Shown piece after piece: positions 12,391 to 52,900 of a stretch of 64,000 bases of DNA. The translations under genes were made by a program, and so were the position numbers. A model generated the notes under the pieces. The model did not search any database. It saw only the letters and a list, made by a program, of their open reading frames with translations, and was not told the origin of the DNA. The stretch comes from Oryzias latipes. Taxonomy: Eukaryota > Chordata > Actinopteri > Beloniformes > Adrianichthyidae. The stretch covers positions 2,061,609 through 2,125,608 of the forward strand of contig NC_019863.2 of the NCBI RefSeq assembly GCF_002234675.1, read 5' to 3'. The stretch's first letter is position 1. The number at the start of each line of letters is the position of its first letter.

Positions 12391-12740
12391 CGCTGCTCTT
12401 CAGACGGTCACCGATGAGATGCGGATTATTCCCGTCAACTGCTCTCAATGCGGATGATAATCCCGCTATGGTCCAGGAGAAGCGTCCGCAGCCCGGGGCT
12501 GAAGGGGGGGGCACTGCCTCCTCCTCTCAGGGGTCCATCAGGAGGAACGTCCCGCCCATCCGCCGCCTTCCCGGGACAAGGCGCTCTTCCTCGCGCTGTG
12601 GAGTTGTGAGGCGCGGCTGAGTCCTCGGACAGGCTCCCCGAGGAGCCCGTCTCTGGGCTGGGAGGGTGCAGGCGTCTATTGCCCCCTCCTCAGGAGAGGA
12701 GCGCCAGACAATCACTGCGCTGATGCGCAACAAAGGCACG
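12391..12740 (-). promoter_or_regulatory. nbl1: nbl1 5' UTR exon and CpG-rich promoter
   Basis: Upstream of the nbl1 coding exons a GC- and CpG-rich block starts at the donor at 12391. It is the only such block between nbl1 and micos10. It probably holds the first, non-coding exon and the start site. The exact start is not visible. Confidence 0.55.
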
Positions 12741-12908
12741 CAGGGCTGTTCACGACCGTCGGCACGCATCTGGTGTTGCTTTGACACCAGATGCTGATGG
12801 TATTCAGATAGAAATCCCAGCTGTGCACATTTGGATTTAAACTTTACGTGCAAATTTAAGCAACTTGTGGATGTAGAATGTTTATAATTGTATGATAAAT
12901 CCATTTAA

Positions 12909-13160
12909 CCCTTGTGCTATCTTGTGGGGTCCAGATGACCCCACCCTTCCATTGAGGTGTTCTCCCTACCATGACAAAGGTGGATAAAGGTGGAAAGATT
13001 TCATGTAATCCATGGACACCAGTGAAGATCACAAATCATTGAAGAAAAAAGGTTCAGAGCACTGTCTAGTGGGTCTAGATGACCCAACTCCCAATGTCAA
13101 AGTGCCTCGGAGGCACGTTATCGTTGGGAGCGGGTCATCTGGACCCCACAAGAAAGCCTG
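12909..13160. mobile_element. piggyBac-type MITE, one good end
   Basis: The left end TTAA + CCCTTGTGCTATCTTG is intact (TTAA at 12905-12908). The middle is nearly the same as the copy at 26050-26254, including GGTGGATAAAGGTGGAAAG. The right end still shows GGGTCATCTGGACCCCACAAG but then decays (AAAGCCTGAC), so the right TTAA is lost. This copy holds about 50 bases near its right end that the 26-kb copy lacks. Confidence 0.7.
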
Positions 13161-13399
13161 ACATTGTTTCGTGAGTTTTCTCTGAAAAATCATCAACTCT
13201 GCTCACATAAAAAGCCTTTTTCTTTAATCTAAGCATTTTTATAGACCCACTACAGTAAAAACTGTGTTTTTAACATGTTCCTGTGACATTTTTCTCATGA
13301 TGGAGGACACACATACAGGAAACCAAGCATAAGATTGCATTTTTGAGTGTTTCTTTATTCAAATATGATGTAGACAAACAGGTTGGGGAGGGGGGGGGG

Positions 13400-14000
13400 G
13401 GTGTCCACTGACTGTACATGAGAACTGGACCAAGTGAGTGAGACCTCACCCATAGAAAATGGCTCACTTCTGGTTGTGCAGTGATTGGTCAGAGTCGTCA
13501 TTGATGGCAGTTGGAAGTCCACACCTCTACCACTTGAAAGCGGTCTGTCAATCAAACGTTTTGAACGTTTGAGGTGAGACTGCCCAATTTTATCGAGGCA
13601 TCTGATTGTTTCCAGCAGTTTATAACTTGAACAACTTGCACCACAGAAAAAATATAATGAAAAAGCATATAGTCCCATTGACTGTATATGGAGAACCGGA
13701 CTGAGCAATGTGACATCACCCATAGAAAACACCTTCTGGCTCCAGCGAAGCCAATTCAGTCACCATTATTCCACGATACGGACATCGCCATGTTGGAGCC
13801 AGACAGCAGTGATTGGTCCAAGTTGGTCTAAGCCCCATTTCTAGGGCAACTACTGCCGTCAATCGGGAGTCAGCTTGTTGGAGGTCCACACCCCCCTCTC
13901 CTGAAAGCGGGCTCAGGGAAATCTGTCAATCAAAAGTTTAAGGTGGGGAGCCAGCGGACACCACACGCTTTTACTGAGGTATCTAACCCTACAGTTTACA
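13400..14000. repeat. Two direct copies of a ~300-bp dispersed repeat
   Basis: Unit one (about 13402-13672) and unit two (about 13673-14000) share, in order, CCA(C/T)TGACTGTA, a GA(A/G)C(T/C)GGAC string, CACCCATAGAAAA, GTGATTGGTC, GGAAGTCCACACC/GGAGGTCCACACC, GAAAGCGG, CTGTCAATCAAA and a TTTATAACTTGAA-type end. They are diverged but head-to-tail. A G12 tract precedes unit one. The class is unknown to me. Confidence 0.6.
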
Positions 14001-15872
14001 ACTTGAAAAACTTTGATAGAGAAAAAATTTCATGGAAAAAAATTCAGAACAAGAATGTTTATTCTGACAAACAGAATGAGGAACAGCTGTTTATTTATAG
14101 AAGTCTACAGTGAAATACCACTTCAGGTTGTTTATTGGAGCAACTTTGGAGACAAAAATGATCTCATTTTGGGGGTAAAAAGTTTAGTGCAATATATACC
14201 AAACTAACATTTCTTTTTACTGTCAGAAAACTGGTGGTGGAGGATCTAAAAAGGCAGGACACTCATAAACATTTTATAAAGGATCATGAACCCAAAAGAG
14301 GGGAAACTAAAAAACAGAACCTTAGAAGAACCAAGCAAACAAAACGGACAATCCTCACATTTACACAAACCACTAAAACGGAAAAATCGAATCTTTTTTA
14401 ACTTAGTACGGTTTCACAAAAGATTGACTTAAATAAAACCTTAGAAAAACTGCTCTACATACCGACCATCTATTGAACGATTGTAAAAGCCCCCCCCCCA
14501 GTGGTCTTTTAATTTGGATTGTGAATTTTTTGCCAAAAAAAAAATTTAAGCCATTTTCTAGGACATAGTTTCTGCAGAGCGGCATGAGTTCATTAGAAGT
14601 TGCGAGCAATGCCGCCCCCCTTCCCCTCCCCATTGCTGCAGACTCAGAGCAGGGAGCTTGTGGTCCGGCATCATGTTTACGATCTTTTTCAAACGGCATT
14701 TTTACGTTTTCAGTGAAACCGCTGATAACGGACAGAAACCGCTCCGTTTCTTCGTCCATTCAGCGAGGCTTGCGATCGGGTTTCTGGGCTTGGTTCCACA
14801 GGGGGATTTACTGGCCTTCATGGTCCTTGTAAATCCCATGCCCCCCCCCCCAGCGGCTGCTCACAGGTGTTCCACCTGGCTCCCGTCCACGAGCGCCCCT
14901 ATCGGTTTCACGCTCCACTTGCAAACAAATATTTTAATGGCGGGGGGACGAGTGACGCGGCTTAATTTCTGGCCGGGTTGCTGCATGTCTGACACGCTGC
15001 TGCTGCAGCACACGGGCGCTGAAGCAACAAGTTCCTTTCTGCTGTGAGAGCAAGAATGCGTGTGCTTACACGACCGAGAAAACTGTTGGTAGGAGAAAAA
15101 TGGAAAATATGAGTCTGTGTCTCAGAGAGGCTTTGATGTGAAAGCGCTCGACATGTGTTGTGTGCAGACGTGCAAAGTGCAGAACTCACCTGTTAGCAAT
15201 AAGCCTGAGCTCCAGTGCAGAAATGGCATTTCTCTGCATTCCACAGATTCTGCTCCACCAGGGGGCTGGAGAAAAACCACGCTCAGCCGCACACAAACCA
15301 CAACTCTTCTCACCTCGGAGACCCATTCAGCCACACACAGGAGATCAATCACAGTCAAAACAGACACGCAGGACCAAAGACACCCGTCATGATATCTAGA
15401 TGCCGCTCGGCTCACAGCAATGAGAGCCGGTCACGCTCACAGAAAACCCATCACAACAGGATGCACGGCCTGCTGCATTCGGCCCGACGCGGGTGGATCT
15501 CTGCCTTGTCTCCATATCTGAAAGAACTCTATCCATCCGTGCCCAACAAAGCATTGGCGGTTGAGGAAACCAGTGGAAACGAGCACATGTGGGAGCTCAC
15601 TCCTGCAAACATCATTCTTTCTTTAACGGTTCTCAACGCCAGCTTTGTTCTTCAACCGACAGCAAGTCTTTATTCCATCATTCAGTGCAGCTTTTCCTGC
15701 TCCCACTCTGTGAGAGGCCTGCAGATGCTGAACCTGGCCCTCATTCCAAAACAGCAGGAGTTTGAGTCTCTCAGCTCATTAACACAAAGAGTTACCTCCC
15801 AGCCCCGAAACCGCATTTCATTCTTCTCACATGTTCACACAGAAAAACGCAGAGGTTCTTCCAAAATCTCTT
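14001..15872. other. Intergenic between nbl1 and micos10
   Basis: No recognised gene. The stretch 14600-15050 is moderately GC-rich with short C runs. A long open frame on the plus strand (15215-15934) overlaps the micos10 3' UTR antisense and shows no domain; I treat it as chance. Confidence 0.35.
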
Positions 15873-15878
15873 TTTATT
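15873..15878 (-). promoter_or_regulatory. micos10: micos10 polyadenylation signal (AATAAA)
   Basis: AATAAA on the minus strand, about 120 bases past the micos10 stop. The 3' UTR is then about 15999-15855. Confidence 0.6.
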
Positions 15879-15999
15879 ACATATACATGGAATCGCTCTT
15901 TGATTTACACAATGTGTGCATCGCAGACTGTTAGTGCCGGAGAAACAGACGAGCAGCAAAGTGATGGGAGCAGCTGAAAACCTCCTCTTCAGTCCTTCA

Positions 16000-28872
<12,873 letters not shown>

Positions 28873-30746
28873 CTTTTCCTGAGGTCACAGAGCTCGAGGA
28901 AGTATCGCGAGACAAAAACAGAAATCGCGTGAAATCCTGTCAAAGCACTGTCAACTTCATTCGATTGTATTAGGTTTTAAATAGAAATTTTAATATCTTT
29001 TTTTTGTATAAAGTTTCCCAAACAAGAACAAAACAAACATTTTTTTAATTATGAAAATGTTCATCTTGTGGAAATTAAAGGGGCTATCTTTAAGTAGAGA
29101 TAGAGATATTCTTTATTGATCCCACATTGGGGAAATTCAATTGCTACAGCAGTTAAAAAGAAGAATGACAGCAATGTGCAAAAGACTGAAGGGGTGCTCA
29201 AAATGTGCAAAAATAGAAAAAGTAGCTACTCTTCATTCTAGAATTATGTTTTTTTCTTCCCATTCCTCAGTTTTATTGTGAATTTCTTTTTCTTCCTAAT
29301 CTCTGTACCTCTCATACTCTCAATGTGAGGACTATTTAAAAATTTTGCAAGAGAGAAATGTTATTTTGTCTCCATAATTTACGTTCAGGTCTTCCTTTTA
29401 GGCACCAGCTGGTCATAAGAAAATTAAACCAACAAAATTAGGAAAAATTTGTAAAATAAAAATTTAGGATTTATTATACAAAAACAAGCATAAAAAATTC
29501 CTATAACAACCAGTCTAATGCTGAACCTTATACTGCCCAAATTCTTCGACAGGAATTCATGCACAATTTCAAATGTTTTAACGTATGTTAGCGTCCCCTG
29601 GGAAAAAGTACAGTTTATTGTATGAAGTATACTTAAATATAACTAAAGTATGTATAGCTACCATAGACCGGGAAGAGTAGAAACATTTCTTTAGACTAAA
29701 TTGGAACATCCTAAGTTTGCAATAAATAGATAGTACCTTTATGAAAAGTAAACTTCAAGTATACTGCCTCACTTTTAGCATCGACTTGTAGTACACTTAA
29801 ATAGATATATTTGTGCTAAAGGGTGGCATGAAGAAAAGAAGGACCTCTTCATTAAAGCTGATTGCAAATGTAAATAACTGTGGAAAACATGTTGCCTTTC
29901 TTGAGGCCCTGAACACGACCTAAATTCATTTTAACGTCAGAAAAGCGGAGGACATAAATACTACTCTTGTCTATGTTTAGCTTTTTTTAATATTGAAAAC
30001 ATTTCCTAAATGCTGAGGAAATGCCAAGACTAGTCCAGCCTTTTGTCACAAGTTTATCTACATTGAAGTCTGACTGCAAATTTAAGTCAACTCCTAAGTT
30101 TTACAACTCATAATGACAGTTGGACTGTCACAAAATGTACTTTTAAAACAACTAATGGAGACACCAATCATATGCATTTAATTGCACACTCCCACAAATA
30201 AAACACAGGAAGATTTGGCAGTGATGTCCTGGAGGTCAAAATAAAGGGAACACATTAAAAACGGTTGCAGTCCCAAAGCTCAAACAGACAAACTGCCAGC
30301 ATAACTTCCTAATTATCTATTTACAAGAGCAATGCTTTTAACTTCTTCCTATAGACCGATGCTATACTGTCTTTGCAGCAAAGTGTCTTCCGCCCTCTCC
30401 GGCTGCATACTTACACCTCCACTCCTCTCTTTCCATACTTGGCAATACCTCTTTTGCTCTGCTGCTATTGGCTGCTGCTGAGACAGCCCGGAGTGACCCG
30501 GATGTGCAAAGCGAGGCCTGTTTTCTCGCCGTGGCCTCCTTCCTGTAGCCCGGTTGAGGAAGTAAATTTCGCTGACAGGGCTGGGTTCACTGAGGGAGAG
30601 GCGAAGAAAACATCTTCCGCAGGGGACTAAAATACAAATAAAAACCACAAAAAGCGAAAAGGACGAGTTGGTAAATTAAAAGCGAACCTAGCGCGTACCG
30701 GCATCTGTGGATCGTGCCCCCCTGCCCCGCTGAGACCGCCGCAGAC
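28873..30746. promoter_or_regulatory. Divergent upstream region of micos10 and capzb
   Basis: The micos10 side has a short CpG-bearing 5' UTR (28873-28960). The capzb side is GC-rich from about 30480 to its ATG at 30747. Between them is AT-rich DNA with a LINE tail at 29098-29220. The distance is long for a single bidirectional promoter, so two separate promoters are likely. Confidence 0.5.
29098..29220 (-). mobile_element. LINE 3'-end fragment
   Basis: On the minus strand it ends GGGATCAATAAAGAATATC followed by TCTATCTC repeats, a typical non-LTR tail. It begins in a poor internal match, so it is 5'-truncated. Confidence 0.55.
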
Positions 30747-46416
<15,670 letters not shown>

Positions 46417-47127
46417 CACCTTCAGCAGCAGCTAGAGATGCTTTCTCTTTGTTTTTTTGTTTTTTTCTCTTGTCTTAATGTGTCTGCCTCATCTGTTTCT
46501 TTGTCTCCTCCTCCTCCTCCTGTTCCAGTGCTGCATTTGTGAATAACAAGAAAAGGAGAAAATGCTTTGCTTCTTTTGTTTTTGTCAGTCTGGGTTTTTT
46601 TTATGTCATGAAGCCATCATCCTCTCACCCTCATTCTTAATGAATATGATAGTATTATCAAGCTTTATGATAATCGTCAGCTGTTCATGTCCTCAGTCAC
46701 TCTGAAAGAGACGCCGCACCTCCTCTGAGGAGGTGATGAATGCCCGGCTGTGGTGTCACCGCACACCCCCCACCCCCACCCCCCACGTCAGTACTAAACG
46801 GCGCCCGTCGTGCGGCCGTCAGCCCTCCAGGCCCCGTCAACTGACTGCTCCACCACGTCTGCATGCTTGTGTCAGGAGGAGGGGATGGACTGTTTTCACC
46901 CCCCCACACTCACACATGCCCAATATGACATGACAGTCCCCCCCCCCCCCCCCCCTCTCTCTCTCTCTCACCTGCTCTGTCCTTGTTGGGGGTCACAGTT
47001 TGTCTTTGTGTCTCAGTGGAAACCTTTGAATGTTTCCAAGGTGGATGGGAATCTTTTTTTGTTTTGTTTTTTTTGGCTCTTCTTTTGTAAAGCTTATGAT
47101 TCATATTGTATTAGAGCCTCCAGCAAC

Positions 47128-47133
47128 AATAAA
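47128..47133 (+). promoter_or_regulatory. capzb: capzb polyadenylation signal (AATAAA)
   Basis: AATAAA about 710 bases after the beta2 stop, followed by a GT-rich stretch. The 3' UTR is then about 46417-47155 and contains a C18 run at 46938-46955. Confidence 0.75.
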
Positions 47134-47267
47134 AACTGTAAAAAGCTACGCTTGTTCTCCCTTTATTGGAAGTTTGTTGATCTGAACACGGGAGGGAAAA
47201 TCTGAAGATCTGGATCCAACTTTTTGGAGGGAGAAAAACATTGAAACATATTTTCAGCCTTTCCATG

Positions 47268-47525
47268 CTACCAAGCTTGTGGTAGAGTGTCCGCCCTGTG
47301 ACCGGAAGGTCGTGAGTTCAAATCCAGGCCGAGTCATACTAAAGACTCTAAAAATGGGACCCAGTGCCTCCCTGCTGGACACTCGGCATTAAGGGGTTGG
47401 ATTGGGGTGGGTCAATCCACCAAATGGTTCCCGAGCGCGGCTGAGTCTGCGGCTCACCGCTCCCCCAGGGGAGGGGTCAAATGCGGAGGAAGAGTGTGTG
47501 ACAGATACTGAGACTTCAACTTTAC
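47268..47525 (+). mobile_element. tRNA-derived SINE
   Basis: The head has an A-box-like GTGGTAGAGTGTCCG and a B-box AGTTCAAATCC, then the fish SINE body AAAATGGGACCCAGTGCCTC-CC, ATTAAGGGGTTGG, and an end near ACTTCAACTTTACATCC. This is a different family from the copies at 5224 and 22955. Confidence 0.75.
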
Positions 47526-47647
47526 ATCCTTTTTTATTTTAAACTTTCACAGTAATCATTTTTTGAAGAAATATCCTTTTTACACAGTAAAAATTTGTTC
47601 TACTTTTCCCCCGCCAGTTTTGGAAATGCCCCTTCTGTTTTTGCACC

Positions 47648-48637
47648 AAGCTGCCTGGTGGTGTAGTGGTTAGCACTCACCGCACAGCACAAAAAGCCCT
47701 GGTTCGATTCCCGTCTGGAGTTTGCATGTTCTCCTGGTGCATGTGTGGATTTTCTCCAGCCACTCTGGCTTCCTCCTGCGGTCCAAACAAACGCTTATCT
47801 TCTTATCTATCTCTAAATTGCCCTTGGGTGAACATGCATGTGTGAACCTGCAACAGACTGCTGACCTGTCCAGAGTGTATCCTGTCCTCGCCTGACACGG
47901 ACGAGTCTGCAACCTGAGGCCCTGGAGCCGCATGCAGCTCTTTTTTTTTTTTACTCGAGAAAAATGCAGCGATTTGAAGAAATAATGGAGTCGTGTTTAA
48001 GTTGTTTTAGATTATTACGTTTTCCCCTTCACGTTTGGATCTATATAATGTCAGTGAACAGCAGAATGATGGTAAAAGGTTTGATCTACTGTCAGTTGTT
48101 ATCAGAATAATCACATTCTGATCTGCTGTACAACCGTCTAGTTGCTGTTCTGAGACGACATTCTAAAGGGATAAAATTACATTTACATGTTTTGACTTAA
48201 AAAAAGGATTCTATATGGATTCTGTTTATATTTGATAGTAAAAGTATAAAATTTATGACGCATCAAAGTAATGAAAAACCTTTTAATTCAAGTAAATCTG
48301 TTTCAGTGGGAGGATCTTTTTGTCTTTTATTATGAAAGGAATTTTTATGTGCTGCTGTCCAGAAAACAAAGTTAAAATTGTTATGTATAGAAAATAAATA
48401 ATAAAAATGTAATTATTATAAATATATTTCAAAGCTGCATTTTATAAATGAATGGCTTAATGGCCACAAAACTTAAAGTTGATTTTTCTCAACAGCGTAT
48501 TGGCACTTTTTTGGGCTCGCTGTAAGAAACGGACAAAATGTTTCTTTTGGTGTTAAAGATTGCAGATCCCTGACCCAATACTAGCCGGATAGGCTCCAGC
48601 AACTCCTGATAGGGGCTAAAGAGGTTCTGAAGATGGA
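47648..48637 (+). mobile_element. tRNA-derived SINE split by a MITE
   Basis: The head GGTGGTGTAGTGGTTAGCAC (A-box) and GGTTCGATTCCC (B-box, intact) and the middle run to about 47894. The family tail GGATAGGCTCCAGCAACTCC...GAAGATGGATG resumes at about 48576. The middle piece is the insert described separately. Confidence 0.7.
47895..48575. mobile_element. hAT-like MITE inside the SINE
   Basis: The left end AGTCTGCAACCTGAGGCCC-T, then GGAGCCGCATGCAGCTC, and the right end GATTGCAGATCCCTG form inverted termini of a known vertebrate hAT MITE type. It falls exactly where the SINE is interrupted. I could not find a clean 8-bp duplication, so ends are approximate. Confidence 0.55.
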
Positions 48638-49650
48638 TGTTTTTACCCTTTTTCCTAAAATATCATTGACATGAGCAAATGTAAGAAGTTAAACCTCACA
48701 GTGCAGTCTGCTCCTGAGAACAAACTTTAGCTTCAACTGTTTCCTCTAACTGACTGGAAAGCTCCATGCGGTTCCCAGTGTGCAGAGCAGTGGAGGAGGT
48801 GGTGGTTGTGTTAGTGGACCGTCGAGGGGTCCAAGTCAGAAGGAGGTCGGGCTTTCAGCTGTGAAGATTACACGGCTGATTTGAGGCAGAGTTAAGCTCT
48901 GATGGGACTTTCCAGAACCTTGAAGGCCTCAGCTGTGGATCAGAGGGTCACTTGGAACGAATGAGCTGATCCATCAAATTAGCCCTCATCTGTGTGAAAA
49001 AGTAAAAAACAAATGTGCAGAAAAACAAAAGGCAGACACGTTACACACATTAAAAAACTAAGATATTTCGGCTTTTAAAATGGAAATAGTTTAATATGTT
49101 TTTACAGTAAAAAATATCTTGAACCTTTATACATTTCAACGTTTTTCTTGCATTTTCCAACCAATACCAAGAGGAGGCGCTGCAGACCTGCCTGTCATGT
49201 CTGTATTGTGTTCTGTAAAAAGGAGAAGACATGAATCAGGAATAGTTTCTTAAGCAAACGTTTATCCCCCAGCAGATCATCAAACGCACCCATTGTGGTT
49301 TGATTTAGTCTTTCTGAGAGAAATGTGAATTAATCTGATTCATTTGAAACCAAAGATTTCGACTGTATATGTTCTGATCTTGATTTAAGGACACTGTAGA
49401 TGTTTAGTTTGTAAATGTGAAACCATCCATCATGTGAGCAGAAGGATGAGGAACAGTTTCATCTCGAAAGCATCACAATATGACTAAAGTCAAGCAGGAA
49501 TTTATGAACTTTTGTCTTTTAAAAAGCAAATAAATAAAAGTATTATTCACTTTTCTGAAAAGAATTTAAAAAAACGAAAAGACTAACATTTAAACTGGAT
49601 TAGGTTTTCAGGTGAAGTTTATTTTTCTTTTTTTGTCTTCCAGGTGAAGT
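48638..49650. other. Intergenic between capzb and celsr
   Basis: AT-rich sequence with no recognised exon or element. It turns GC-rich from about 49660 on, at the celsr promoter. Confidence 0.35.
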
Positions 49651-49659
49651 TTGGAGCCA

Positions 49660-49970
49660 TGCGTAAAGTCGCCCCCTCCCAGTCTTTTGCGCACTGGCGC
49701 GCGGGGACAGGTTTATTATAATGAGGAGCCTGAAGGAGGAGGAGGAGGAAGAGGAGGAGAGGAGCTGAAGACCTTTCTTTTCTCCCTCAGTGGAGCAGCA
49801 TTGCGCGGACGGAGCGGAGGTGCTGCTGTTGGAACTGCGTGCGTCCGCGTAAGAAGAGCCGCGTCCGGCCAAGGTTAGAGCGGGAGACCGGCGCGCGGGC
49901 TGGAGCATGGCTCTTCTGCAACAAAGGCAAAGTCGTGGGCGGAAAGTTTGAAGACATTCGGGGCAGCAAC
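49660..49970 (+). promoter_or_regulatory. celsr promoter and 5' UTR
   Basis: GC- and CpG-rich block with GGCGCGCGGGGAC and a TTATTATAA stretch at about 49713, then a GGA/GGAGGA-rich leader. An in-frame upstream ATG at 49839 is present, but its extension is Arg-rich and comes before the signal peptide. The transcription start is not fixed by the sequence. Confidence 0.5.
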
Positions 49971-52900
49971 ATGAGGAGCACACGGCGAAAGGAGACGCGC
50001 CTCCTCTGGCTCTGCTGGGACTGGTCGCTGGTGCTGTGGTGGTGCGAGCTGCTATCGCTGGTCCGGGGCTTCGCCGTTCACCTCAGTGAGGATGGAGCTG
50101 CAGGGGCCACGGTGGCCGGCGTGAAGCGGGGCTCTCTGTGTACTTTGGATCAGGTTCTCGCTCCCAGGTTCACTCGGCGCTTTCTGGACACGGACGCGGC
50201 GGCGGGCACCGTGTTCGTGTCGGGATCAATAAAGTGTCCCTCGCTGCCTTCAAACCCCTTCACTTTGTACACTGTGGCAGACTGCCGGGACTTGGACCTC
50301 AGACACCTCCTCACCTCTCAGTACGACGTGTATGTCCACGGCAGGAACTGCTCTCACACACGGAGGAGGAAAGCAGAGTGGGACGTGGAGGTGCTGAGTT
50401 TGTTCAGCAGCCACAGCGCAGAGTGCCTCCAGGCGCACTCGGCTGTGTTTCCAGTGGGGAGTCTGCTGCCAGCCCCCCTGCGCCGCTGCAAGGTCGCCAA
50501 CAGCCGAGACTTTTACTTCTTCCAGGGAGGCTTGTTTGTGTCAGAGACTCTGTGCTGGAGGCAGGACAGCCTCCTGGAGCTGGACGTGCTCTGTGATGTT
50601 CTTAACGGAAATGGGCTGGAAGTTCTCACCGTTCACTGGAGAGTTGGACACAGTTCCTTTAACCAGGGCCGCCTGCAGAAGCTCCTGGAGAAGTCCGCTC
50701 TGTCTGAGTCTGGCATTCTGAGCAGAAGAAGGAGAAGCATCAACAGAAGCCCCCAGTTCCAACCTCCAATGTACCAAGTGTCTGTGGCTGAGAACCAACC
50801 TGCAGGAACCGCGGTGGTCCAGCTGAAAGCAGTGGACGTGGACGAGGGGGACGCAGGCAGGCTGGAGTATTTCATAGAGGCTCTCTTTGACAGCCGCTCC
50901 AACAATCTGTTCGCCGTCGACCCCGCCAGCGGAGCCGTCACGACGGTTGAGGTCCTGGACCGAGAAACGAAGGACACCCATGTGTTTCGTGTGACGGCGG
51001 TTGACCATGGCTCGCCCCGCCGTACAGCCATGGCAACCCTGACTGTAACTGTCAGCGACACCAATGACCACGACCCCGTGTTTGAGCAGCAAGACTACAA
51101 AGAGAGCATCAGGGAGAACTTAGAGATCGGCTATGAAGTTTTAACCGTGAGGGCCACTGATGGCGATGCACCTGCCAACGGTAACATCCTGTATCACATT
51201 CTGAACAGTAATGGCTCCAACGATGTTTTTGAGATAGACTCCAGGTCTGGTGTCATCCGCACTAAAGGTCTGGTGGACAGAGAAGAGCTGGAAGCCTATT
51301 TCCTGCTCGTCGAGGCAAACGATCAAGGTCGTGATCCCGGGCCACGGAGCGCCACGGCCACGGTTCATATCCTGGTGGAGGATGACAATGACAACGCCCC
51401 TCAGTTCAGCGAGAAGCGCTACGTGGTCCAAATTCCTGAGGATAAGACCCCAAACACTGAGATCCTTCAGCTCACGGCTACAGATAAGGACAGGGGGAGC
51501 AATGCGGTTGTTCATTTCAGCATCATGAGTGGAAACACCCGTGGACAGTTTTACATTGACGCTCAGACGGGTAAAATGGACCTCGTGAGCTACTTGGATT
51601 ATGAAGCCAATAAGGAATACACCCTAAGGATCAGAGCTCAGGATGGGGGGCGCCCCCCTCTGTCCAACATCAGCGGCCTGGTCACAGTCCAGGTGCTGGA
51701 CGTCAATGACAACGCCCCCATTTTTGTCAGCACTCCATTCCAGGCCACTGTGCTGGAAAACGTGCCGCTGGGTTATTCCATCATTCACATCCAAGCTGTA
51801 GATGCAGACTCTGGAGAAAACTCTAGGTTGGAGTATCAGCTGACAGAAACCACGCCACACTTCCCGTTTAGCATCAATAACAGCACCGGGTGGATCGTTG
51901 TGGCGGCAGAACTGGACAGAGAGAGTGTAGATTTTTACAATTTTGGCGTGGAGGCTCGCGATCATGGCTACCCTGTCATGTCCTCCTCTGCCAGCATCAG
52001 CATGACCATCCTAGACGTCAACGACAACAACCCAGAGTTCACTCAGAAGGCGTATTACATGAGACTCAACGAGGATGCGGCCGTGGGAACCAGTGTGGTG
52101 ACGGTGTCCGCTGTAGACCAGGACATCAACAGCGTGGTGACCTATCAGATATCGAGTGGGAACACCCGTAACCGTTTCTCCATCACCAGCCAGAGTGGCG
52201 GTGGGCTCATTACACTGGCACTCCCGTTAGATTACAAGCTGGAACGGCAGTATGTGCTGACTGTCACTGCTAGTGACGGTACTCTGTTTGACACCGCTCA
52301 GGTGTATGTCAACGTCACAGACGCCAACACACACCGGCCCGTGTTTCAGAGCTCACATTACACGGTCAACATTAACGAAGACCGACCTCTGGGCACCACC
52401 GTGGTTGTGATAAGCGCCACAGATGAAGACATAGGAGAAAACGCACGAATCACATACTTCATGGACGACAATGTCCCCCAATTTGATATCGACTCTGACA
52501 CAGGCGCCGTCACCACACAGATGGAGCTGGACTACGAGGACCAGCTTTCTTACACGCTAGCCATCACTGCTCGGGATAACGGTATCCCACAGAAGTCCGA
52601 CACAACCTACTTAGAGATACTAGTCAATGATGTCAATGACAACTCCCCCCGCTTCCTCAGAGACCACTACGTGGGCTCAGTAATGGAAGACGTGCCGGTG
52701 TTCACCAGCGTGGTACAGGTGTCCGCCATAGACAGAGACTCTGGTCTCAATGGACGCGTTTTCTACACTTTCCAGGGCGGGGAGGACGGTGATGGGGACT
52801 TCATCATTGAGTCCACCTCGGGGATTGTGCGCACGCTGCGCAGACTGGACAGAGAAAATGTGCCTGTCTACAACCTTCAGGCGTTCGCTGTGGACAAAGG

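Noticed and set aside
15215-15934. 239-codon open frame on the plus strand
   Set aside because: No domain, signal or splice context; it overlaps the micos10 3' UTR in antisense and reads as mixed low-complexity sequence. Most likely chance.
30349-30648. 99-codon frame on the minus strand upstream of capzb
   Set aside because: It lies in the GC-rich capzb promoter region and shows no domain or splice signals.
49839-49970. Upstream in-frame Met for the celsr exon
   Set aside because: It would place 44 Arg-rich residues before the signal peptide. The Met at 49971 gives a normal signal peptide start.
50541-51092. Antisense frames across the celsr exon
   Set aside because: Shadows of a long GC-rich coding exon; no independent evidence.
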